Assembly: GCA_964432925.1 (NCBI GenBank)
Contig: CAYSPM010000158.1
Span: forward strand, 1 to 5,684
Reading direction: 5' to 3'
Length of the DNA stretch: 5,684 bases
Source of the DNA: CAYNTC01 sp964432925
GTDB lineage: Bacteria; Planctomycetota; Phycisphaerae; Sedimentisphaerales; Anaerobacaceae
The number at the start of each line of letters is the position of its first letter. Position 1 is the first letter of the stretch. Both the position numbers and the translations under genes were made by a program. The notes beneath the pieces were generated by a model, which made no database searches, was not told the DNA's origin, and saw only the letters and a program-made list of their open reading frames with translations. Of the stretch, positions 1 through 5,618 are shown one piece after another.

Positions 1-61
1 TGACCTAATTTTAATTGAAAACCAACGTAAATACCTATTTGACAACAACATATCGAACTTT

Positions 62-131
62 GTCATTCCCGTGAAAACGGGAATCCAATTTGCTGAAAAC
101 TTTAATGGATTCCCGCCTGCGCGGGAATGAC
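62..131. repeat. Inverted pair of ATTCCCG hairpin repeats
   Basis: Two 26-base copies, 62-87 and 106-131, are reverse complements except for six central bases. Each copy is itself a hairpin. The left copy has ATTCCCGT (65-72), loop GAAA, and ACGGGAAT (77-84). The right copy has ATTCCCGC (109-116), loop CTGC, and GCGGGAAT (121-128). An 18-base AT-rich spacer separates them. Hairpins of this GTCATTCCCG...CGGGAATCCA type are widespread intergenic repeats in many bacteria. The arrangement resembles a paired REP/MITE-like unit; mobility is not shown. Confidence 0.85.
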
Positions 132-173
132 ACAAAGAATCGGTCAGTTTGAGTAATTAAAATTTGCGCTTAT

Positions 174-343
174 GTCATTTCGACCGATTCATCCTTCGCA
201 GTCCCTAAGGGGCGGAGAATGGAAGCCTCTAAGGGGCGAAGTGGAGAAATCTATTTATGGCTTAGCCATTAAAAAGCAGATTTCTCGACTCCGCTTCCCC
301 TTCGACTTCGCCCAGGGCTAAAGGCTAAATCGCTCGAAATGAC
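174..343. repeat. Long imperfect inverted repeat with GTCATTTCGA ends
   Basis: The ends are perfect inverted copies: GTCATTTCGA at 174-183 and TCGAAATGAC at 334-343. The inner ends also pair: GGAGAAATCT (243-252) against AGATTTCTC (278-286). The centre carries ATGGCT-T-AGCCAT (257-269). The arms (79 and 66 bases) are diverged in between but share blocks such as CCTT, GGGCG and AAGCGGAG. GCTTAT (168-173) and ATAAGC (348-353) may extend the symmetry outward. The left arm contains two copies of CTAAGGGGCG (205-214 and 229-238), 24 bases apart. This looks like a non-coding MITE or REP-type element. It lies just after the operon stop, so its RNA hairpin could also limit readthrough, but there is no U-tract typical of an intrinsic terminator. 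Confidence 0.7.
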
Positions 344-384
344 AAGAATAAGCACATTTATTATTCACAATCAGTATAAAAGGA

Positions 385-1533
385 TTAGGAACCAGGAGCC
401 ACAACATTAGGCTCCGCAAACGGTTCGGTTGATTCAATATCGTCATTTTGCCGCTGTTCCGGTGCTTTTTCGGCTTCTTTTGGTTTGTCTTCGAGCAAAT
501 CGGCCAGTTCCTTGGTAAGATATTTTGCCTTCCAATCTGCGATTTGATATATCCATCTTTGGTGTCTTGCGGTGAATTCTTTGGCCTTGTCACGGGCAAA
601 AAGCTTGGCCTCCTTTTCCTTTAGCTGCTGCTCCGTCTCAACTTTCTTCTCCTTGACAATGGGCGTTTGATCCATGAACTCAGAGTTACAAGCTATGTAG
701 TACGTTTTATCATCTGATTTTTCGATCTTTAGTGTGTATACCGTTGAGTCTTTCAGCTCACAGATATACTGTCTATCGAAGGTCAACTGCTCGTCCTGGG
801 CAGGGGACATCTTAACGTCAGTAAACCTAAGACTCGTCAGTGCACTAAAAACACTTTTCGCGTCACTTTCCTTTAGCTTCTTATCTTGGGGCATACCTTC
901 AAGGACGACTCCCTCACCTTCGGCCTCTGCATTTAACTTGTATCGGCCGGTCGGAGAAGTGACCGTCACCGATTCAATGTCTTCTTTCTTTATAGAAATA
1001 AGCTGCTGCTCGATATAATCGATCGGCCGATTCCTGATCCAGGGAACATTCTCGGTGACGTAAACGTTATCGCTTGACAACAATCGCACATAAGTGCCCT
1101 GTCCTGCCTCCCTGTTATTTCCTATAACATAACCCACAAGCAAAGAGGAATCGGCCTTTAGGAACTTAACGACGCTGCGAGCATCCTGTTCTGTGACGCC
1201 GAGGGTCGTATGGTTTTCAGGGTTATCTGTATATACCCGGCCTATACGAATTTCCAGAGACTTTGTGAGCAAATCGTTTATCTGCTTTGCATTGGCAGAA
1301 TAGCCGTCCTTATTGACCACAACAAAGTTATTCGCCTGTTTTTTGAGTGTCACTGCATCGTCACCAACGCCAATAACTATGCTGCCGATATCGGCCGGGT
1401 CGAGACCCTGGATAAGATACGTAGGTGCGCCCGGCTCAGTCTTGGGTTTGTGAGAGACACGTGACTGAACTACGGCCCAGATGACCATAAAAACCGCTAC
1501 AATAGCTAATATTGAAAGCTTTCTTTCGCTCAT
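385..1533 (-). CDS. DUF4340 domain-containing membrane-anchored protein
   Basis: This 382-residue protein ends the operon, 66 bases after the gldG stop. A single N-terminal helix (about residues 6-23, preceded by SERK) probably anchors it, with the rest outside the cytoplasm. The body has the DUF4340 pattern: a segment with LDPADIGSIVIGVGDDAVTL followed by a residue run on asparagine and valine (about 44-75), then IGRVYTDNPENHTTLGVTEQDA, a GYVIGNNREAGQGTYVRL strand region, and VPWIRNRPIDYIEQQLISI. The last is the family's typical position for a W-x-x-x-x-x-x-D/Y-x-x-x-x-L/I-x-x-I motif. The C-terminal 90 or so residues are highly charged (KEKKVETEQQLKEKEAKL), may form a coiled coil, and end in a Pro/Glu-rich tail. 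The ATG at 1533 has AGGAG at 1541-1545, seven bases upstream. DUF4340 genes commonly follow gldG-like genes, which suggests an accessory part of the same complex. No catalytic function is known or inferred. Confidence 0.88.
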   Translation of the reverse strand: MSERKLSILAIVAVFMVIWAVVQSRVSHKPKTEPGAPTYLIQGLDPADIGSIVIGVGDDAVTLKKQANNFVVVNKDGYSANAKQINDLLTKSLEIRIGRVYTDNPENHTTLGVTEQDARSVVKFLKADSSLLVGYVIGNNREAGQGTYVRLLSSDNVYVTENVPWIRNRPIDYIEQQLISIKKEDIESVTVTSPTGRYKLNAEAEGEGVVLEGMPQDKKLKESDAKSVFSALTSLRFTDVKMSPAQDEQLTFDRQYICELKDSTVYTLKIEKSDDKTYYIACNSEFMDQTPIVKEKKVETEQQLKEKEAKLFARDKAKEFTARHQRWIYQIADWKAKYLTKELADLLEDKPKEAEKAPEQRQNDDIESTEPFAEPNVVAPGS

Positions 1534-1599
1534 TACAAGACTCCTGTGCGAACCACAACTTTCAAGGTGGACCTCGAATCAAGGAATAAAGAAAAGAAA

Positions 1600-3663
1600 T
1601 TAAGCATCGCTCGCATGACTGATGTAATGTCGCTTTCGAATGCTGCGCCGCAGGCCCAATACAACGGCAATGACTAATATTACGATTGGGGCTGCAAGCA
1701 TATTAATCTGACGCAGCATGTTACCTAAATGCTCGATCCGCTCGCGCCTAGTTGCCTTAACATCCCTTAGCTGTCGCTGAGCCTGGTGAATCTTTAGTTC
1801 AAGCTCGCGTTTTTTCTGGACAATGGAGCTACCGACAACCTCTTCCTGACCCTGCTGAGCTGAAGATACAATAGACTGTAACTCCTTGTTGAAGCCCCCG
1901 ATCTGTACATTGATCTTGGCAACTTCCGCAGCGGTTTCAGCTTCAGCCTGCCTTTCAATCTCATCAACAACGGTAAAGGGTCTTTTGAAATTGCCTCGTG
2001 ATCTGATCGATATTAAATCACTTGAACCGGTCAGATCATCAATAGCGTTCAACAACAAAGAACTATTGTCACCAACAATCAGCTTGCCGAAGAATGAGTC
2101 ACGATACGCAATGTTGTCGGTAATAAAATCAACATCAGAAAAGACAACAACAGCACAGTCCTGGGTGGCTTGTTTTAGCCCCGTGATGTGTTTCGTAACC
2201 TTTTCAGGTTCCTTTTCAGATTCCTCTTTGTCCTCAGACTCACCCTCCTTGGCCTCGACTTCTATCTCGATTCCGTCGGGAAAAGCACTTTTAAATCTGC
2301 CTGTGACGAGATAACCCATGTTCACAGGCTGTGTTCCGTCAATAAACCTATCCAAGAGCTTTGAGGGTGGCATCATCGTGACCTCGTATGGACTGCTGAC
2401 CTTGAAGCTATTGCCCCTATCGCTCGTAGATAACAGAGGTGTTCGATCTATCTGAACTGTGCTTTTGTCCTCTTTCTGCTCTTTGTCGTCATCTTCCTGT
2501 TGAGTGTCCGCTGAGATATCAACAGTTTTTAACACACCAGGAAACAATAGCCTGACTTGATTTAGGTTAGCGGTCATAACGGTGTCCGGATTGAAACACT
2601 TGTTTGCCGCATTAAGTTCGAGAAAGCCGATGATGTTTTCCAGCCGCCTGTCAGCACCAACCGGCGCTGCCAACATCAAGGTTCTGTCTCCTGCGAACGT
2701 ATTCTGTGGCATTTCAAGGCCCCAGTTACGCAAAAGAATATCCGGATTAGAACTTTGTGATTGCGAGTACATCTGCCCTTGGCTGGGTTTGTCTTGTATA
2801 CAATGGGCGTCGACACATACAACTGTCCTGCCACCTTTTAGCACGAACTGGTCAATCGCAAAGAGTGTCTTTTCAGGCAGGTCCTTGGGATAAATTACTA
2901 AGAGAATGTCGATGTCGTTGACGTCATTTACGTCGTTGACGTCGGTTGAAATCTGCTGGACTTCATATTTCTTACGTAACTGCTGAACAATAGTCCAGGG
3001 CGGGGTGGGCTCTTGACCTTGCATACGCATCATTTGGGCCATATAGCTGCTGACGTCTTCGCCCATAACGGGCAGTGAGCTCATGACGCCGACTTTCTTC
3101 TTTTGTCGAGTAATTACGGTATCTATTAAATAACTTATATCATATTCGACGAAATTCTGGCGGTCAGGCGAAAAGAAAGGTACTGCTTTTTCAACACCGA
3201 ATTGGGTCTGGACAACCAGACCAAAGAAGAAAGCCTCCTCTTGAGTGATGGGAAAACGCTTCAAGCCGTATCGCAGAGCTTCTTCCTCCTCGCTGGAGAA
3301 TGGCCTGGGGTCGATTACCTCCAAACGGACCATGCCATCGGCTGCTGCGACGTACTGCTCAAGCAGGGTTTTGACAAACTCGTAGTAATTATTGAAATAG
3401 CGAATCTGATCAGGGGCCTTGAGAGCGGCGGTCTTGGCGTAGTAAAGCTTGGCTGTGATCGGCTGATGGAGCTTTGCCAAAATGGCTTTGGTGCCGTCAG
3501 AGAGTGTGTAAAGTTCTTGATCTGTAACATCGAGCTTTAGGCCCTTTCCAAGATTCTGGCAAATACTAATCGCGCTGAATGTGATGACCAAAATAAGGGC
3601 CGCACCTATAACTGCTCGTATCGTTCGGTTCACCCCGTTAGAAATTTGCCTTTTTTGTGCCAT
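1600..3663 (-). CDS. gldG: GldG-family membrane-anchored ABC transporter accessory protein
   Basis: From the ATG at 3663 this is 687 residues. One N-terminal helix (about 17-36) is followed by a long extracytoplasmic part and a C-terminal helix (about 654-671) ending in a basic tail. Residues 45-62 carry the family opening (LYTLSDGTKAIL). Next comes a stretch with VRLEVIDPRPFS (112-123), and then KKKVGVMSSLPVMG (188-201) begins the second half of the GldG/uncharacterised ABC transport domain. That half includes LLVIYPKDLP and the DQFVLKGGRTVVCVDAH segment. Two acidic low-complexity inserts lie near 380-404 and 462-490. A Glu/Gln/Lys/Arg-rich, probably coiled-coil stretch (about 555-650) precedes the last helix. 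Residues 242-250 are a triple VND repeat. The open frame extends to an ATG at 3696 (698 residues), but that start lacks a ribosome site while 3663 has one. By family knowledge it works with gldA and gldF; its biochemical role is unknown. Confidence 0.9.
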   Translation of the reverse strand: MAQKRQISNGVNRTIRAVIGAALILVITFSAISICQNLGKGLKLDVTDQELYTLSDGTKAILAKLHQPITAKLYYAKTAALKAPDQIRYFNNYYEFVKTLLEQYVAAADGMVRLEVIDPRPFSSEEEEALRYGLKRFPITQEEAFFFGLVVQTQFGVEKAVPFFSPDRQNFVEYDISYLIDTVITRQKKKVGVMSSLPVMGEDVSSYMAQMMRMQGQEPTPPWTIVQQLRKKYEVQQISTDVNDVNDVNDIDILLVIYPKDLPEKTLFAIDQFVLKGGRTVVCVDAHCIQDKPSQGQMYSQSQSSNPDILLRNWGLEMPQNTFAGDRTLMLAAPVGADRRLENIIGFLELNAANKCFNPDTVMTANLNQVRLLFPGVLKTVDISADTQQEDDDKEQKEDKSTVQIDRTPLLSTSDRGNSFKVSSPYEVTMMPPSKLLDRFIDGTQPVNMGYLVTGRFKSAFPDGIEIEVEAKEGESEDKEESEKEPEKVTKHITGLKQATQDCAVVVFSDVDFITDNIAYRDSFFGKLIVGDNSSLLLNAIDDLTGSSDLISIRSRGNFKRPFTVVDEIERQAEAETAAEVAKINVQIGGFNKELQSIVSSAQQGQEEVVGSSIVQKKRELELKIHQAQRQLRDVKATRRERIEHLGNMLRQINMLAAPIVILVIAVVLGLRRSIRKRHYISHASDA
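2914..2940 (-). repeat. Three tandem 9-base units inside gldG (VND x3)
   Basis: Read on the minus strand, the units are GTCAACGAC, GTAAATGAC and GTCAACGAC, encoding Val-Asn-Asp three times (residues 242-250). The flanking sequence continues the pattern in part (TCAACCGAC before, ATCGACATT after). The repeat is in frame and sits just before the LLVIYPKDLP strand, probably in a surface loop. The middle unit differs at two third-codon positions, so the array is not brand new or is under protein-level selection. Confidence 0.85.
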
Positions 3664-3672
3664 GTCTAAATT

Positions 3673-3676
3673 TCCT
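3673..3676 (-). promoter_or_regulatory. Ribosome binding site deciding the gldG start
   Basis: AGGA, within TTTTAGGAAA on the minus strand, lies nine bases before the ATG at 3663. The alternative ATG at 3696 is preceded by CCCTGTTTCAA, which has no purine-rich site. This supports a protein beginning MAQKRQ rather than MLQEG. Confidence 0.6.
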
Positions 3677-3711
3677 AAAATACCCTCTTGTAACATTTGA
3701 AACAGGGTCTA

Positions 3712-4443
3712 TCAGGCAGCCTTTCTTTCATCCAAAACGATAGTGCATGCAGCAATCCAACCCATGATCAACAAAATAAAGTAAGAAACATCTCTGAAAT
3801 CCAAAACACCCTTTTGTATCGATTCGAAGTGACTCTGTAAACTCATGCCCTCTACTGCTGAGACCAAGCCGGCGGGTAAGAAAGTGGAAAGATAGTTCAG
3901 CGTTGTTGGCATACCTGCAAATACCAGGATAGCACAGGCCACGACAGAAAGGACAAAACTTATGACCTGATTCTTGCTAAGGGCAGAAAAGAAACAGCCA
4001 ATCGCAAGAAAGCCTCCTGCCATTAAGAAACTACCTAAGTAGCCAGTGATTATCAACCCGTCGTCCGGCTCACCAAGATAAGAGACAGTAATGACCATTG
4101 GGAACGTCAATGCTAATGCTATCGCAAGAAAGAACCATGCAGCAATGAACTTTCCTAAGACAGCTTGAGTGATTGTGACAGGTAGAGTGAACAATAGCTC
4201 TATTGAACCAGCCTTACGCTCTTCAGCCCAGAGACGCATGGCAGTGGACGGCACCATAAAGACGAACAAAAGCGGCAGGTTCATAAAAAACGCCCGCAGA
4301 TCTGCCTGACGCACCTCATAGAAGCCTTGTTTGAACGTTAAATAAGCTGTAAAAAACAAAAAGATTACAAGAAATACATACGCAAGTGGAGTTGTAAAGT
4401 AGCTTTTCAGCTCCCTTTTGAATACCGCCCAAAAGCTATTCAT
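3712..4443 (-). CDS. gldF: GldF-type ABC-2 permease subunit
   Basis: This 243-residue integral membrane protein is the transmembrane partner of the adjacent ATPase and belongs to the ABC-2 permease class. About six hydrophobic segments are visible, near residues 19-39, 51-70, 96-120, 131-155, 162-180 and 218-237. Between the second and third lies AEERKAGSIELLFTLPVT (73-90), the conserved E-x-K-x-G-[ST]-x-E-x-L-x-x-x-P loop typical of GldF/NosY-like permeases. The N-terminal part, with a short basic amphipathic stretch (FKRELKSYF) before the first helix, is also typical. The ATG at 4443 has an AGGAG ribosome site at 4450-4454, six bases upstream. The gene is 23 bases after the ATPase stop and 48 bases before the preferred gldG start. 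I see no frameshift or missing segment. The substrate cannot be read from the sequence. Confidence 0.92.
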   Translation of the reverse strand: MNSFWAVFKRELKSYFTTPLAYVFLVIFLFFTAYLTFKQGFYEVRQADLRAFFMNLPLLFVFMVPSTAMRLWAEERKAGSIELLFTLPVTITQAVLGKFIAAWFFLAIALALTFPMVITVSYLGEPDDGLIITGYLGSFLMAGGFLAIGCFFSALSKNQVISFVLSVVACAILVFAGMPTTLNYLSTFLPAGLVSAVEGMSLQSHFESIQKGVLDFRDVSYFILLIMGWIAACTIVLDERKAA

Positions 4444-4466
4444 TTTTCACTCCTACCTTTAACCAA

Positions 4467-5186
4467 TTACGTGCTTACTGTCTTGGTAATCTTGCGAAAG
4501 ACTTCATCCAAACTGCAGTTGTACTTTTCTTTGAGTTGTCTGGGTGTGGAATCGACAAGTATTCGTCCTGCAGCAATGATGATTGTTCTGGAACAAACAG
4601 CTTCAACCTCTTCAAGAATGTGCGTGGAAACGACGATGCACTTTTCTTTAGCCATATTGCTTATGAGCTTTCTGACCTCGTATTTTTGATTGGGATCAAG
4701 GCCGTCTGTAGGTTCGTCAAGGATAAGGACATCAGGATCATGAATCAGTGCTTGAGCCAAGCCGACGCGTCGCTTGTAACCTTTGGATAGTGTTTCAATT
4801 GTCTGATGGTAGACAGAGTCGATTGAACACATGGGCACAATTCGATCGAGGGCTTGCTTACGCTTTTTGCCATTGATCTGTCTGACATCGCAAACAAAGT
4901 TCAGCAGACCTCCTACCGTCATTTCATTGTATGCCGGTGAATTCTCTGCTAAGTATCCGAGACAGCGTCTTACCTGGATAGAATTCAGCAGAATATCATA
5001 TCCACATACTGAAGCGGTGCCGCTATCAGGCCTAATAAAGCAAGCCAGCATTCTCATCGCGGTGGTTTTACCGGCTCCATTCGGGCCAAGCAGCCCCAGG
5101 ACTTGTCCCTTTTTGACCTCGAAGGATATACCGTCAACGGCGATTACTGGGCCGAAACTGCAGCGAAGCTCTTTTACCTCTATCAT
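4467..5186 (-). CDS. gldA: GldA-type ABC transporter ATP-binding protein
   Basis: This is the cytoplasmic ATPase subunit expected to power the GldF-type permease encoded next to it. From the ATG at 5186 it is 239 residues, a normal length for a single ABC domain. Visible motifs are Walker A GPNGAGKT (residues 34-41), signature LSKGYKRR (133-140), Walker B VLILDEP (153-159), the D-loop GLDP (162-165) and the switch histidine in STHI (189). The Q-loop position reads GYLAEN, with Glu where many ABC ATPases have Gln. That substitution and the LSKGY signature are, as I recall, usual in the GldA/drug-exporter ATPase group. Possible in-frame starts are TTG 5204, GTG 5198, ATG 5192 and ATG 5186. I chose 5186 because GGGG lies six bases upstream of it and family members usually begin with a form of MIEV. 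The longest version would have 245 residues. It is first in the operon, 23 bases before gldF. The ABC class is certain; the GldA label rests on the neighbours. Confidence 0.93.
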   Translation of the reverse strand: MIEVKELRCSFGPVIAVDGISFEVKKGQVLGLLGPNGAGKTTAMRMLACFIRPDSGTASVCGYDILLNSIQVRRCLGYLAENSPAYNEMTVGGLLNFVCDVRQINGKKRKQALDRIVPMCSIDSVYHQTIETLSKGYKRRVGLAQALIHDPDVLILDEPTDGLDPNQKYEVRKLISNMAKEKCIVVSTHILEEVEAVCSRTIIIAAGRILVDSTPRQLKEKYNCSLDEVFRKITKTVST

Positions 5187-5192
5187 ACTCAT

Positions 5193-5196
5193 CCCC
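5193..5196 (-). promoter_or_regulatory. Ribosome binding site deciding the gldA start
   Basis: The minus strand reads GTGGGG immediately before the ATG at 5192 and six bases before the ATG at 5186. The spacing favours 5186. The TTG at 5204 and the GTG at 5198 have no comparable site. Confidence 0.45.
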
Positions 5197-5255
5197 ACAA
5201 TCAATACATCCGCGCTGCCGTAAGTTTAACATTTCACCTTCTGTAAGGAGTTAAT

Positions 5256-5283
5256 AGTGTACTGAAATTCTCTTGGCAGTCAA
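5256..5283 (-). promoter_or_regulatory. Candidate sigma70-type promoter of the operon
   Basis: On the minus strand a -35 box TTGACT (5278-5283, five of six to consensus) is followed after 16 bases by TACACT (5256-5261, four of six). Transcription would begin near 5249, giving a leader of roughly 60 bases before the ATG at 5186. The location directly upstream of the first gene supports the call. The spacer is one base short of ideal and the -10 box is only moderate, so this is a prediction by inspection. Confidence 0.55.
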
Positions 5284-5300
5284 CCCCTGTTAGAGGATTT

Positions 5301-5322
5301 GGTGCGATTCATCGCACCCTAC
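5301..5322 (-). repeat. GTAGGGTGCGA hairpin repeat, copy 1
   Basis: On the minus strand this reads GTAGGGTGCGA, TGAA, then TCGCACC. The stem GGTGCGA/TCGCACC (seven pairs) encloses a four-base loop. It matches the copy at 5462-5482 over the first 11 bases and over TCGCAC, differing only in the loop and the last base. The two copies face opposite ways. Confidence 0.8.
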
Positions 5323-5347
5323 CTTGATACGGAATCAAAATGTTTAG

Positions 5348-5375
5348 CCCCGCCATATTATGGCGGGGTTTTATT
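5348..5375 (+). terminator. Strong intrinsic terminator, plus strand
   Basis: CCCCGCCAT (5348-5356) pairs perfectly with ATGGCGGGG (5360-5368) around a three-base loop, followed by TTTTATT. This is a textbook rho-independent terminator for plus-strand transcription. On the minus strand the stem is followed by CTAAACATTTT, so any effect on the operon strand would be weak. Confidence 0.8.
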
Positions 5376-5409
5376 CCGCCCGCCAATTTCCTCGGCGAGT
5401 TTCACTTAG

Positions 5410-5437
5410 CCCCCAGGCCTGTCCTGGGGGGTTTTCT
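5410..5437 (+). terminator. Second intrinsic terminator, plus strand
   Basis: CCCCCAGG (5410-5417) pairs with CCTGGGGG (5423-5430) around the loop CCTGT, followed by G and then TTTTCT. It has the same orientation as the terminator at 5348-5375 and lies about 35 bases after it. The two form a tandem with no plus-strand gene in front of them in this window. Confidence 0.75.
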
Positions 5438-5461
5438 CTGCGATGGTATATGCAATAGCAT

Positions 5462-5482
5462 GTAGGGTGCGAAACCTCGCAC
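5462..5482 (+). repeat. GTAGGGTGCGA hairpin repeat, copy 2
   Basis: On the plus strand this reads GTAGGGTGCGA, AACC, then TCGCAC. The six-pair stem GTGCGA/TCGCAC has an AACC loop. It is the inverted partner of the copy at 5301-5322. Together they bracket about 140 bases that hold the two terminators. Confidence 0.8.
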
Positions 5483-5586
5483 AATTTTAATTACTTGTCC
5501 GCCATAGGTGGAAAATTGTGTCTAGTTCAATGAATACTTACATTTTTTGATCCGTTGCTCATAAAAAAACGACTGCACCCCGGTTC

Positions 5587-5618
5587 TTAATTAAAACGTA
5601 CCGGACACTTTTAATTAA
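5587..5618. repeat. AT-rich perfect inverted repeat
   Basis: TTAATTAAAA (5587-5596) and TTTTAATTAA (5609-5618) are exact inverted copies separated by 12 mostly GC-rich bases. Each arm contains the self-palindrome TTAATTAA, with centres 24 bases apart. It could be a paired binding site for a DNA-binding protein or simply part of another repeat element. No gene start in the window uses it. Confidence 0.6.

Larger units (their letters stand above)
1..384. other. Gene-free left flank
   Basis: No open frame here has a ribosome site or recognisable product. Bases 1-58 are AT-rich with nothing I can name. The rest is taken up by the two inverted-repeat elements at 62-131 and 174-343 and by about 40 bases between the second element and the operon's final stop codon. 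No clear intrinsic terminator with a U-tract follows the DUF4340 gene on the minus strand. Confidence 0.7.

Noticed and set aside
62..343. CRISPR array
   Set aside because: The repeats are inverted hairpin pairs of two different families, not regularly spaced direct repeats with unique spacers, and no cas gene is present.
318..599. Minus-strand 93-codon frame at the end of the operon
   Set aside because: It overlaps the C-terminal part of the DUF4340 gene in another frame. Its composition is basic and featureless, and it runs into the repeat element.
1886..2314. Plus-strand open frame of 142 codons
   Set aside because: It lies wholly antisense to gldG, has a serine/threonine-rich translation without family features, and lacks a convincing ribosome site. 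It is a shadow of the real gene.
3202..3540. Plus-strand open frame of 112 codons, with a minus-strand frame at 3315-3530
   Set aside because: Both overlap the N-terminal domain of gldG, where the conserved family sequence is in another frame.
4831..5223. Plus-strand open frame of 130 codons
   Set aside because: It is antisense to the ABC ATPase, whose motifs are unmistakable, and its translation shows no recognisable pattern.
5301..5437. Riboswitch or attenuator controlling the operon
   Set aside because: The terminators face the plus strand, away from the operon, and lie upstream of its predicted promoter. No known riboswitch core was recognised.
5516..5544. Plus-strand promoter TTGTGT-N17-TACATT
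   Set aside because: Only three of six and four of six consensus bases match in AT-rich DNA, and no downstream gene is visible in the window.
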